Assembly: GCA_002395225.1 (NCBI GenBank) | Contig: DGWH01000075.1 | Coordinates: forward strand, 59,201 to 106,629 | Origin: Christensenella sp. UBA4263 | GTDB taxonomy: Bacteria > Bacillota > Clostridia > Christensenellales > Aristaeellaceae | Length of the DNA: 47,429 nucleotides | Direction: 5' to 3' | The notes under the pieces: model-generated | What the model saw: only the letters and a program-made list of their open reading frames with translations | Told to the model about the DNA's origin: nothing | The model's database searches: none | Shown: positions 34,112-42,356 of the stretch, piece after piece | Layout: each line of letters starts with the position of its first letter | How positions within the stretch are numbered: position 1 is the first letter of the stretch | Position numbers and translations under genes: made by a program

Positions 34112-34234
34112 TCCGGCAAAAGCCCGGCAATGAAGCTCTGAGAGAGGCCCTGTCGCGAAGAGACAATTTGTCAAATACGGGCACTAAAAAGCTGCGGTGC
34201 CGAAAGGCCGGGCTGCGGCCGGGGAGGATCTTCC
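34112..34234 (+). repeat. Dispersed structured element, copy R3 (type B)
   Basis: A degenerate 3' module (CTCCGGCAAAAG at 34112, GAGAGAGGCC at 34140) is followed by a hairpin with one mismatch (TGTCGC-GAA-GAGACA, 34151-34165), TTTGTCAAATACGGGCAC, a GGCAC/GTGCC hairpin, and GGCCGGGCTGCGGCCGGGGAGG. The GGGGAGG is the ribosome site of the next gene. The remainder of 33921-34111 holds only the cmk promoter. Confidence 0.78.
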
Positions 34235-35860
34235 ATGCACTCACTGTTTTTCTTCCGCAAGACTCTGCTTTTTCTGTTCATCCTGGTGATTTTATCCATG
34301 TCCGGCCTCGCCAGTGCTGCGCCCTATTCCCAGCCGGTTCCGTCCCTTTCCGCCAGTCTTTTCCGACATCTTGTCGCAGACTGGGCAGCCGGGCTCGCCT
34401 GCCCGGAGGAGGAACTGCTCAAAGATCTGGATCCTGCCCTGAATGCCGATTCCCCTTTCCGCTTTCTTTCCGGCACACGGGAACTGCAGCTGCACCATCC
34501 GTCCAAAAGCGCCGCGGATGTCAGGCATCTGGACCACCTCATTGAGTTTCTGGTCCGTCTTTCCCTCTCGCGAAAGGGCCGTCCTCCTCTGCCTCTGAGC
34601 GAAACCATCTCCGGATGGAAAAGCGGCAGTGAGTTGTCCGGTTCGGCCGCTGACGATGCAGTGCCTGCCGGAAACGGCCCCCGGCGTTATCTCCTTGTCC
34701 GGGGCCCGGTAAGGGTTTCCGCTGCGGAGATGTCCGAAGACAATTCAAACGCCCTTTTGCCTGTCGAACATCTGGGCGAGGGCATCGCGGTCGCCTTTCC
34801 GGAAAACCTTTCCTGCGATATCCGGTGGCAGGCAGAGCGCGCGGGACAACTCACGGTCTTCTTCCTCGAGGCCGCCCCGAATCTCTTGTCCGCTTATACG
34901 GTTTTAGACCATTTTACCCGGACCGTCTCTGCCGGTGAAACCGGCCTGTACAACACCGGAAATCTGCCCGGGCACGGCAGTTTATCCGCTCCGGTCTCGG
35001 ACAAAGTCCCGGCGGAAAACGGCACAGCTGCCTCCATGGATGATTCTGCGCTGTCACCCGTGCAGATCCTTCAGTTTCTGGGGCTGAACACTCCTTTCCC
35101 CGGCTGGCGAATGTCCCTGATTCTCCTTTTCGCCCTGGCCGGCCTCCTCATCTGTGCGCCCCTTTGTCTCAGTGCGGCTGCAAAAATGGTTCCGGGGCGC
35201 CGCCTTCCCTTCATCATCTGGCTGCTGCTCTGCTGCTACGGAAGCTCCGCCCTGGTGTCGGAAATCGCCTACTGGCTGTTCCCGGATCCCCGTCTCTGGC
35301 GGCTGCTTGTTAAAGCCACAGGCGCCATCTGTCTGCTCCTCCTGATGCTCACCCTCCGCCGTCCCCGTTTGTCTCTGACCCGCAGCAGTGTCCTGCCGCT
35401 CATTCTGGGACTTGCGGCAGACATCGTGATCTCCATCCATTTTACAACAGGCGTCGTGTGTTTTCTGTTTTTTCACCTTTCCCTCATCCTGCTGTTCCAG
35501 CGCAGCAGAAAGATGAGCCGGCGGCGCTGGGTTCTCTGGGCAATTCTTTCCGCTGCCGGTTCCCCTGCTGTGGTCGGGCTCTTCCTCGAAAAGCACGGAA
35601 GTCCCGTTCTGGCCGTTGCCGTTTACGCACCGGTTCTGCTCCTCACCGCCTTCAGTGCGGCCGGGCAGCCGCTTCGTCTCCGCCTGAGTGCCGCTCTCTT
35701 TCTGCTTTCCGATCTGCTGCTGGGCCTGTTTATTGTGACCGGGCGTCACCCCATTGTCCATGCCGTGTATATGCTGCTTTTCGTTCTGGCCCTTCTGATT
35801 CTCGCACTCGCCCCTCCAGTGCCCGGGGTTCCGGCCGCTCATCCGCGGAAAAAACAGTAA
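34235..35860 (+). CDS. YhhN/TMEM86-like membrane protein with extracytoplasmic N-terminal domain
   Basis: 541 aa. Signal-anchor at the start (KTLLFLFILVILSMSGLASA). Residues 30-285 form a soluble region with no family I recognise, containing beta-strand-like segments (RRYLLVRGPVRV, GIAVAFPENLSCDIRW) and ending in a Ser/Thr linker. About eight membrane helices follow (295-525). The order GLAADIVISIHFTTGVVCFL ... LFFHLSLILLF and later ALFLLSDLLLGLFIV resembles the YhhN/TMEM86 family (lysoplasmalogenases), though identity is only suggestive. Basic C-terminus (HPRKKQ). Its ribosome site lies inside the R3 element. Confidence 0.62.
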   Translation: MHSLFFFRKTLLFLFILVILSMSGLASAAPYSQPVPSLSASLFRHLVADWAAGLACPEEELLKDLDPALNADSPFRFLSGTRELQLHHPSKSAADVRHLDHLIEFLVRLSLSRKGRPPLPLSETISGWKSGSELSGSAADDAVPAGNGPRRYLLVRGPVRVSAAEMSEDNSNALLPVEHLGEGIAVAFPENLSCDIRWQAERAGQLTVFFLEAAPNLLSAYTVLDHFTRTVSAGETGLYNTGNLPGHGSLSAPVSDKVPAENGTAASMDDSALSPVQILQFLGLNTPFPGWRMSLILLFALAGLLICAPLCLSAAAKMVPGRRLPFIIWLLLCCYGSSALVSEIAYWLFPDPRLWRLLVKATGAICLLLLMLTLRRPRLSLTRSSVLPLILGLAADIVISIHFTTGVVCFLFFHLSLILLFQRSRKMSRRRWVLWAILSAAGSPAVVGLFLEKHGSPVLAVAVYAPVLLLTAFSAAGQPLRLRLSAALFLLSDLLLGLFIVTGRHPIVHAVYMLLFVLALLILALAPPVPGVPAAHPRKKQ

Positions 35861-35904
35861 AAAACAGGCAGAGCAAGCCATGGTGCATTGCTCTGCCTGT
35901 TTTC
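35860..35904. terminator. Bidirectional terminator
   Basis: AAAACAGGCAGAGCAA ... TTGCTCTGCCTGTTTT with a 10-base loop, a perfect 16-bp stem between the convergent YhhN-like and GGDEF genes. Confidence 0.93.
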
Positions 35905-35931
35905 CGTCAATCCCCGCTCGCAGCGGAGACG

Positions 35932-36885
35932 TTAAGCGACAACGCGGTTCCTTCCCGACGTTTTCCCTTCATACAGCTTTTTGTCTGCCGCATCAATCCA
36001 CTCATCAATGCTCTGGCCCTGTCTGAACATGGCCATGCTAATGGTCGCGCTCATGTGCAGAGACCGGCCCTCGTACACAAATGAATGTTTCGCTACCGCA
36101 TCCCTGACACGCTCCAGCAGCGTCATTTTCTCCTCATTGACCCCGGCCATCAGGAATTCCTCTCCGCCCCAGCGGCAGATGGAAATATCCTCGCAGGTTT
36201 TCCGCAGAATGGCCGCCACTTCTTTCAGCACATAGTCCCCGCAGTTATGTCCGTACGTGTCATTGATGTGCTTGAAATCATCCAGATCCGCAATGGCAAC
36301 CCAGTGACTCTCTGCAGAGGTTCCGCTGCCAAGACGGGTAAAGTATTCCGCCATGGCATAACGGTTCGGCAGTCCGGTCAGTTTGTCATGAAATACCTCT
36401 TTGGAGAGGCTTTCCTGATACCGTGTGGAAACGTAGACAAACAGCTGCAGAATCAGGATGGCAATCGTAAAGACGACAACACACCAGATGATCTGGAAAA
36501 ACTGCTTTACCTCCGGCGGCAGAAGATACGGCGGCTCTCTGTGAATGCTGATCAGGTAGGCAGCCAGATAAAACAGCATCGCCGCAGGGGCCAGGAAGAT
36601 GCTCCGCACATATTTCAGTTTCAGCGAACGGGCAATGTATTCGGAATAAAACAGAAGGACACAGATGCCGATAAGCACGATCTGAAAGCCGAAATCAAAC
36701 CCCACAAAAGCGACCGCGGCACACATGTGTGCACAAACTTCAAAAAACGTCAGCACAACAAACAGCAGAAGCCGTTCCTTGTAGATCAGGCCGAGCATGA
36801 CGACGTAAAACAGGATGCTCCCGACATTGAGCCGGGACATCGGAATCACACCGCAGGACTGAAAAAACCACAAACAGCAAAACAT
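35932..36885 (-). CDS. Membrane diguanylate cyclase (GGDEF), frameshifted near the N-terminus
   Basis: 317 aa in this frame. About five membrane segments (SILFYVVMLGLIYKERLLLF, AAVAFVGFDFGFQIVLIGIC, further helices to residue 155) precede a GGDEF domain: DKLTGLPNRYAM, DLDDFKHINDTYGHNCGDY and the catalytic RWGGEEFLMAG. By family it makes c-di-GMP. The RxxD inhibition site is not present before GGEEF. The true start probably lies upstream at 36967: that frame encodes the missing first helix, and a T6 run at 36862-36867 shifts it by one base. With T5 the two frames join. The ATG at 36885 has no ribosome site, so the present reading is likely non-functional or represents a switched-off phase. Confidence 0.8.
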   Translation of the reverse strand: MFCCLWFFQSCGVIPMSRLNVGSILFYVVMLGLIYKERLLLFVVLTFFEVCAHMCAAVAFVGFDFGFQIVLIGICVLLFYSEYIARSLKLKYVRSIFLAPAAMLFYLAAYLISIHREPPYLLPPEVKQFFQIIWCVVVFTIAILILQLFVYVSTRYQESLSKEVFHDKLTGLPNRYAMAEYFTRLGSGTSAESHWVAIADLDDFKHINDTYGHNCGDYVLKEVAAILRKTCEDISICRWGGEEFLMAGVNEEKMTLLERVRDAVAKHSFVYEGRSLHMSATISMAMFRQGQSIDEWIDAADKKLYEGKTSGRNRVVA

Positions 36886-36967
36886 GAATGACGAGAAACA
36901 TTCCCGACATAACCGACGCCAGGATTTTCACCTGTCGGATATTGAACAGCTGATTCAACGTGTCCAT
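36841..36967 (-). pseudogene. Displaced N-terminal part of the GGDEF gene
   Basis: ATG at 36967 after GGAGAGG begins MDTLNQLFNIRQVKILASVM and a membrane helix GMFLVIHVLLFVVF. It then passes through a T6 run into a frame unrelated to the family. Dropping one T gives ...FVVFQSCGVIPMSRLNV..., which continues smoothly into the GGDEF frame. Confidence 0.7.
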
Positions 36968-36994
36968 CCTCTCCGGACACTCCCGTCTGGCATT

Positions 36995-37090
36995 TGCCCT
37001 TCTTTGCAGGCCTCACCGCTGTCATTTGCCTGATCGGCATGGCACAGGGCCCGGAGCCGGCCGGTTGTCGCCGGGTGACAGGGCCGCTTC
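36995..37090 (-). repeat. Dispersed structured element, copy R8
   Basis: Minus-strand GCGGCCCTGTCACCCGGCGA (hairpin TGTCAC-CCG-GCGACA, one A-C mismatch), GGGCCCT paired with AGGCC across the copy, the small GCC-GATCA-GGC hairpin, AAATGACAGCGGTGAGGCCTG and CAAAGAAGG. It lies between ugd and the GGDEF gene, in the sense orientation for the GGDEF start at 36967. Confidence 0.72.
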
Positions 37091-37148
37091 CAGGAAGAAG
37101 GCAAAGGCGGGATCGAAAAGGCACTGCCGGGTACTTCATCTATCCAGG

Positions 37149-38375
37149 TCAGTCTCTGTAGAACAGATCACGGGTGTACACTTTCTCTTTGCAGTCCTCA
37201 AGACACGGATCCATCCGGTTGGCCACAATGGTATCACAGGAGCGCTTGAAACGTTCCAGATTATTGACCACCAGACTGCCAAAGAACGTGGTTCCATCCG
37301 GCAGCGTCGGTTCATACACGATGACCGTGGCTCCCTTCGCCTTGAGCCGCTTCATGATTCCCTGAACAGAGCTCTGACGGAAATTATCACTGTTTGATTT
37401 CATGGTCAGGCGGAAAACGCCAATGGTAATCGGGCGTTCCTTTTCCATATTCCACATGGAGCTGCCCACGTAATACCCTGCCTTTTCCAGTACGCGGTCC
37501 GCGATATGATCTTTCCGGGTCCGGTTGGATTCAACAATCGCCGAAATCAGGTTGGAGGGCACATCCTGGAAATTGGCCAGCAGCTGCTTGGTATCCTTCG
37601 GCAGGCAGTATCCGCCGTAACCAAAGGACGGGTTGTTATAATGCGACCCGATCCGGGGATCCAGGCAGACACCGTCGATAATGGACCGCGTATTCAGTCC
37701 CTTCAGTTCCGCATAGGTATCCAGTTCGTTGAAATAAGCCACACGCAGCGCCAGATACGTATTGGCAAAGAGCTTTACCGCCTCTGCCTCCGTGGTCCCC
37801 ATCAGCAGCACCGGCGGATCATTGAGGGCCGCCTCCCGAAGAAGACCGGCAAAGCGCCTGGCCGCCTCCTGATCGCCGTCACACCCGACAATAATCCGGC
37901 TGGGCTTCAGGTTATCCTCAAGCGCCTTGGACTCCCGCAGAAATTCCGGGCTGAAAAGCAGATTCTCCACGCCGAACTGCTGTCTCGCCTTCCGAGTAAA
38001 TCCCACCGGCACCGTGCTCTTGATGACCATATCCGCCTTTGACCCGCAGTCAAGGACCTGACGAATCACCGATTCCACCGCCGAGCAGTCGAAAAAGTTC
38101 TTGATGGGATCATAGTTGGTAGGCGTCGAAATTACCACCAGATCCGCCTCCTGATAGGCCGCATCCCCGTCCGTTGTCGCATGCAGATGAAGATTTTTTG
38201 CCTCATGCTCCCGAAAATATTCCTCAATGGTATCATCCTGAATCGGGGACTCCCACCGGTTGATTTTATCGACCTTTTCCTTCACGATATCAACCGCCGT
38301 CACCTCGTGCCGAACCGAAAGCAGCGCTGCCAGTGACAGTCCCACATATCCCGTACCTGCTACTGCAATTTTCAT
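37149..38375 (-). CDS. ugd: UDP-glucose 6-dehydrogenase
   Basis: 408 aa. Oxidises UDP-glucose to UDP-glucuronate with NAD, supplying polysaccharide or teichuronic acid building blocks. N-terminal Rossmann motif AGTGYVGL, STPTNYDPIKNFFDCSAV, SPEFLRESKAL, and the catalytic Cys in GYGGYCLPKDT are present. A GDP-mannose dehydrogenase of the same superfamily is possible but the context and FLRESKAL favour UDP-glucose. ATG at 38375 follows AAGAGGAT; an ATG six codons upstream lacks a site. It lies between two c-di-GMP genes, a suggestive link to exopolysaccharide control. Confidence 0.88.
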   Translation of the reverse strand: MKIAVAGTGYVGLSLAALLSVRHEVTAVDIVKEKVDKINRWESPIQDDTIEEYFREHEAKNLHLHATTDGDAAYQEADLVVISTPTNYDPIKNFFDCSAVESVIRQVLDCGSKADMVIKSTVPVGFTRKARQQFGVENLLFSPEFLRESKALEDNLKPSRIIVGCDGDQEAARRFAGLLREAALNDPPVLLMGTTEAEAVKLFANTYLALRVAYFNELDTYAELKGLNTRSIIDGVCLDPRIGSHYNNPSFGYGGYCLPKDTKQLLANFQDVPSNLISAIVESNRTRKDHIADRVLEKAGYYVGSSMWNMEKERPITIGVFRLTMKSNSDNFRQSSVQGIMKRLKAKGATVIVYEPTLPDGTTFFGSLVVNNLERFKRSCDTIVANRMDPCLEDCKEKVYTRDLFYRD

Positions 38376-38442
38376 TTTTATCCTCTTTTCCATGTTCCCG
38401 CCCGAATGTCGGCGGAATTCTGTTCTGTTTCAGTGATTTCGC

Positions 38443-38465
38443 CTGCCCTGGGGGCAGGCCTTTTG
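38443..38465. terminator. Possible terminator after the GGDEF-EAL gene
   Basis: GCCTGCCC-tg-GGGGCAGGC, 94 nt ahead of ugd. A T4 follows only on the plus strand, so its effect on the minus-strand genes is uncertain. Confidence 0.4.
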
Positions 38466-38468
38466 TGT

Positions 38469-40997
38469 TCAGAGATTGTCCGCCTTGCGCATGGACAGAA
38501 TGCAGCGGACCTCGCTGAAGGGGTCTTTCACGATATCTGCATCCACAACCAGCGGAATTTTTCCGCCGTCCTCGCCCTGCATCCAGAAATGCTGTGTGGC
38601 TCCCTGCTGTGTTTCAATGCACTTGAGTGCGATTTTCCACAGAACACTCTCGTCCTGGGGAACCAGATGCCGGTAGAACTTTCCGGTATTCAGTTCCTCC
38701 TCCATTTCTTTCCGGGTCATGCCGATGGTGTTCTCAAGGCCATGCGCCACGACCTCAAACACATACTTGTCCTCTTTGGCATTCAGAAAAAGGACGGTCC
38801 TTGAGACAAAGCGGGACAGGAGATCCATCTGACGCTGCATCTTGACGATGTCCGTCACATCCCTGGCCGCACCATAGAACCGTTTATTATTGCCCTCTTG
38901 TCCCAGATAGTAGAAATGAATGAGAAAACGAACCATGGTATCATCCACTTTCCGGAAAGAGAGTACTCCCCGGGAGCCGTTCAGACGGTCATCATAGGCT
39001 TTCTGCAGCATGTCCGGAAGTTCCTGTTTTTCACCCGCCGGTATATACTGCTGAATATCCGTCAGACGACCTGTAAACTTTCCGTCATTGACCGTCTGAT
39101 AGAACTGCTGATTGAACCGGACGATATCCACCTTTTCCCCGTCCCATGCATATATGGCCGCCGGCCCGATAATCTGGTTGAGCATGGAATCGGAATACAC
39201 ATCCCGGTTCAGGAACTCGCGGATGTGGAACTCTTCATTGAACTTGAAGGTAAATCCCTGCAGGTCAATATTCCGTTCATCCCGGATCAGGGTTTCAAAC
39301 GCCGTCTGAGGCATGGGTTTGTAGAAATAATACCCCTGGATATACCGGCAGCCAAGGCTCATCAGGTACGCACACTGCTCCGTGGTTTCAACGCCCTCCA
39401 CGATAATCGGCATGGACATCGTCTTGGCCATATTCACAACCGACTCAATGATATGCATGCCCTTTTTCATGGTCGCCTCATCCAGCCGCATGAAATAGGC
39501 ATCCAGCTTGATCATGTCCACATTCAGTTCACGCAGCATGTTCAGTGAGGAAAAGCCGCTTCCAAAATCATCCATCAGGACCATGAATCCCATGTCGCGC
39601 AGCGTCTGCACGGTGTTTCGGACCTGGTCGGAATCCTCTCCGTAGGCAGATTCCGTAATTTCCACCTTCACGGCGTTCCTGGGGACCCCGTACTTTTCCG
39701 CCAGTCCCTCAAGATATACCGGAACATCCATGGTAAAGATATCCACCGGACTGATATTCACCGAAATCGGAATCGTGGGATTTCCCCTGTCCAGCGATCT
39801 CCTGCAGAACGCAAAGACCTCCTCCCAGATATGCCGGTCCAGGTCCGGAATAAATCCATATTTTTCCAGCGTCGGGACAAACACGCCCGGCGGAACCACC
39901 GAGCCATCCGGCCGCACCCAGCGGGCCAGTGCCTCAGCTCCCACAATTTTCCCATTAACGGCCCGGCACTGCGGCTGCAGATAGAAGGTAATTTCGCCGC
40001 CGGCCAGTGCTTTCTTGAAATCCGAAAGAACTTTGTAATCCTCCGCTGACTGGCGGGTCAGGGATGCCGAGTAAAATACCACCCGTCGTCTGTAATCCTT
40101 CTTTGCCTCCTGGCAGGCCAGCGTTGCCTCATCATATAAGGTATAGGCAACCGGTTCGCCGCCCGAACTGCAGGCCCCGATGGCCGGCAGAAAACCAATG
40201 GAAACCCCCGCATCGGAGAGTACGGCCAGCAGGCGGCTGTACAGATCCTCCGTGCTGAATTCCTCCGCACGAATGAGCAGGGCAAAGTCATCCCCGCCCA
40301 TGTACGCGGCAAATCCTTTGTGCACCTTTGCCGTCTTCGCCAGTTCCTGTCCGATCCCCGAGAGAATCCGGTCCCCCAGTTCCCGCCCGTACCATTCGTT
40401 GAGAAGCTTGAAATGCTGCAGGTCAATGGCGATCATCAGCCAGTTTACCTCAGTGTCTGCAAGCATCTCATTCGCAGCTGCATAAAAATCCTTTTCCCGC
40501 GGCAGACCGGTCAATGCATCCAGGCTGGCAGAACTGAGATAGGAAACGTGCATTTTCCCCTCTTCCCGGTCCTTCCGTGTCTGGATATCAAACACATAGC
40601 AGTAGATGAGCCCCTGCGGCACACCGTGTTTCTCGCCGCAGATCACATACTGCTCACACCAGCGCCAGTCTCCTCTGCGGCTCTGGGCACGAAACTCAAA
40701 GTTCACAATGCCGTTTCCATCGTGGAGCTGTTCCACAAGGGTATCCGGATTCATCATCTCCAGATAGAAGGCACTCTCCTCCGGATGCACGATGCGGTTT
40801 CCGACATGGGTGTAAAACGAGCTGTATCTGCCTTCCATGGACGGAACCTGGTATTTCTGATCCACATTGAAAATGAACCTGTATGTATCCTCTTCAAGGT
40901 TAACAGCAATCAGTTCATCAAAAGAGGACAGTTCAAGAAAATCCACAATGGGAAATTCCGGATGTTCCGCGGCAAATTGTGCAATTATTCCTGCCAT
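38469..40997 (-). CDS. PAS-GGDEF-EAL protein, probable c-di-GMP phosphodiesterase
   Basis: 842 aa, cytoplasmic with no clear membrane helix. Order: PAS-like sensor (residues 25-150, with the PAC end WRWCEQYVICGEKHGVPQG), GGDEF (about 155-320), EAL (about 335-580) and another PAS-like region (about 610-830). The GGDEF signature is GGDDF (YMGGDDFALL), so cyclase activity may be lost or weak. The EAL domain keeps the metal residues: GAEALARW, VNISP, EITES, DDFGSGFSSLN, VEGVETTEQ and IQGYYF. It is thus more likely a phosphodiesterase with a regulatory GGDEF. AAAGGAATG precedes the ATG. Confidence 0.87.
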   Translation of the reverse strand: MAGIIAQFAAEHPEFPIVDFLELSSFDELIAVNLEEDTYRFIFNVDQKYQVPSMEGRYSSFYTHVGNRIVHPEESAFYLEMMNPDTLVEQLHDGNGIVNFEFRAQSRRGDWRWCEQYVICGEKHGVPQGLIYCYVFDIQTRKDREEGKMHVSYLSSASLDALTGLPREKDFYAAANEMLADTEVNWLMIAIDLQHFKLLNEWYGRELGDRILSGIGQELAKTAKVHKGFAAYMGGDDFALLIRAEEFSTEDLYSRLLAVLSDAGVSIGFLPAIGACSSGGEPVAYTLYDEATLACQEAKKDYRRRVVFYSASLTRQSAEDYKVLSDFKKALAGGEITFYLQPQCRAVNGKIVGAEALARWVRPDGSVVPPGVFVPTLEKYGFIPDLDRHIWEEVFAFCRRSLDRGNPTIPISVNISPVDIFTMDVPVYLEGLAEKYGVPRNAVKVEITESAYGEDSDQVRNTVQTLRDMGFMVLMDDFGSGFSSLNMLRELNVDMIKLDAYFMRLDEATMKKGMHIIESVVNMAKTMSMPIIVEGVETTEQCAYLMSLGCRYIQGYYFYKPMPQTAFETLIRDERNIDLQGFTFKFNEEFHIREFLNRDVYSDSMLNQIIGPAAIYAWDGEKVDIVRFNQQFYQTVNDGKFTGRLTDIQQYIPAGEKQELPDMLQKAYDDRLNGSRGVLSFRKVDDTMVRFLIHFYYLGQEGNNKRFYGAARDVTDIVKMQRQMDLLSRFVSRTVLFLNAKEDKYVFEVVAHGLENTIGMTRKEMEEELNTGKFYRHLVPQDESVLWKIALKCIETQQGATQHFWMQGEDGGKIPLVVDADIVKDPFSEVRCILSMRKADNL

Positions 40998-41176
40998 CTG
41001 TTCTCATTCCTTTACCATTAAGTGAGCACAAAACCTCTGTGCTTATTCAGAATTGCTTCCCGGATCGTTCAGCCATGAGCCAAACAGCTTCGTATAAACA
41101 GGTATAGCGGTGAAATAGACTGCTGTGCATCCGCAGCGTCTTCCGCAAAGCGCTCAATGGGGTGTTAACAGGGGCT

Positions 41177-41185
41177 ATTATAGCA
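41177..41185 (-). promoter_or_regulatory. Extended -10 promoter of the GGDEF-EAL gene
   Basis: Minus-strand TGCTATAAT, about 180 nt before the start. A TTGACA further upstream (41216-41221) is too far away to be its -35. The bases around it (40998-41422) hold no gene. Confidence 0.5.
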
Positions 41186-41422
41186 CGCACCCAAAAGAGA
41201 AGAAAGAGTTCCCGCTGTCAAAATTCCATCCGGCCCGGAAATCGCTTCCGTCCGCGTTCCTTTCCATTCGGTTTATCCGTTCCGTGACAGAAAAAAACAT
41301 GCGGCTGACCGTTTCTCTCTGTTTCTCCTGATCCATCCGCAATCCACTTCATCCTCCATATCTGCTGATTTCAGGCGCAGCATTTCCACTTTCAGTCCAA
41401 AACAAAGTCTTCTTTAAAACAT

Positions 41423-41452
41423 TTGCCCCACTGTATAACCATGTGCTATAAT
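41423..41452 (+). promoter_or_regulatory. Promoter of the 41.8-43.6 kb gene group
   Basis: TTGCCC (41423-41428), 18-nt spacer, TGCTATAAT (-10 TATAAT at 41447-41452), an extended -10. It lies 325 nt before the first start codon, so the transcript would carry elements R4 and R5. Confidence 0.65.
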
Positions 41453-41587
41453 ACCAGCAGCCCTCATCTATCGGCTGTTCCCCAAAAAACGATTTATCCG
41501 GTAAACTCCTCCTTCCGGCTGCAGCAGTTTTCCGTCTGCCGTCAGCTGCAGGTCCGGCTTTGGTCCTGAACCTGCTGGAAGAAAAAA

Positions 41588-41678
41588 GAGTGCCTCTGCC
41601 GCAAAGCGGCAGTCAGTCTAATCCCGGCCTCTGACACAGCAGTTCTGCCTAATGATAAAGTTGAGGCCCAAAAAGGGA
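41588..41678 (+). repeat. Dispersed structured element, copy R4
   Basis: Hairpin CTGCCGC-AAA-GCGGCAG (41596-41612), CAGTCTAATCCCGGCCTC, GCAG-TT-CTGC small hairpin, AATGATAAAGTTGAGGCCCA and AAAAGGG. It is directly followed by copy R5, making a head-to-tail pair with an 88-base period. GGCCTC and GAGGCC can pair. Confidence 0.78.
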
Positions 41679-41777
41679 TGGCCCTGTCGCGCAACGACAG
41701 TTAAGACAAATCCAGGCCTCCTGTAATGTTGCTCTGGCAAATGACCAACACTGAGGCCCACAAAGGAGCAAAGATCT
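41679..41777 (+). repeat. Dispersed structured element, copy R5
   Basis: Hairpin CTGTCG-CGCAA-CGACAG (41684-41700), AAGACAAATCCAGGCCTC (GGCCTC 41715-41720), small TGTTG-CTC-TGGCA stem (G-U pairs), AAATGACCAACACTGAGGCC (GAGGCC 41753-41758) and CAAAGGAG, the ribosome site of the gene starting at 41778. Confidence 0.82.
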
Positions 41778-42248
41778 ATGTATTCATTCGATGTCAACAG
41801 GCGCAGCCGAAAGGATAAGCGTCGTACTCAGATTCTGATTCTGCTGATATTCATTCTGGCAGTTCTCCTCATCGGTGTCACGTATACCCTGCTGAAGTCA
41901 CGCAATTTTGAGGGGACCACCCGGGAGGTTCTAATCACCAGAGCCATTTCAGAGGCCGGTGACGCACAGGCAACCGTCTATCGCCTGACACAATCCAGCG
42001 GAACCGGTTCTGCCGCCCTTCTGGCCACAGTCCGCCAGCATATCTACTGTCTGCAATGTCTGAACACACTGGCAGGGAACATCTACGGCGCCGGCACCGT
42101 TGTCGTCAATCCGGAACTGCTCAATACCTGTATGGCAACACTTGATCTGGCCACGGTCCGCATGCAGGCCGGCAATGTTCTGACCGAACAGTTTACCCTT
42201 CTTCGGGACCAGATCAATGACATTGCCGCCACGTTCAATCTGAAATGA
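41778..42248 (+). CDS. Membrane-anchored protein of unknown function
   Basis: 156 aa. A basic N-terminus (NRRSRKDKRR) then one membrane helix (TQILILLIFILAVLLIGVTYTLL) point to a type II anchor with the remainder outside. The outer part (about 110 residues) is mostly helical (REVLITRAISEAGDAQATVY, LDLATVRMQAGNVLTEQFTL), with cysteines in IYCLQCLN and in NTCMAT. No family is recognised. Its ribosome site is the end of element R5 and it is followed by nth behind R6. Confidence 0.62.
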   Translation: MYSFDVNRRSRKDKRRTQILILLIFILAVLLIGVTYTLLKSRNFEGTTREVLITRAISEAGDAQATVYRLTQSSGTGSAALLATVRQHIYCLQCLNTLAGNIYGAGTVVVNPELLNTCMATLDLATVRMQAGNVLTEQFTLLRDQINDIAATFNLK

Positions 42249-42356
42249 GCAAATCCATGGCTCTGTTGCGAAGCGACAGTTATGTCAAATCCAGACCTCA
42301 TGCAATGCCGCTCCGGCAAATGCTCAACAGTGAGGCCTGCAAAAGAGGAGAGTCCC
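42249..42356 (+). repeat. Dispersed structured element, copy R6
   Basis: Hairpin CTGTTGC-GAA-GCGACAG (42263-42279, one G-U), TTATGTCAAATCCAGACCTC, perfect TGCCG-CTC-CGGCA (42306-42318), AAATGCTCAACAGTGAGGCC and TGCAAAAGAGGAG, the ribosome site of nth. Confidence 0.85.
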
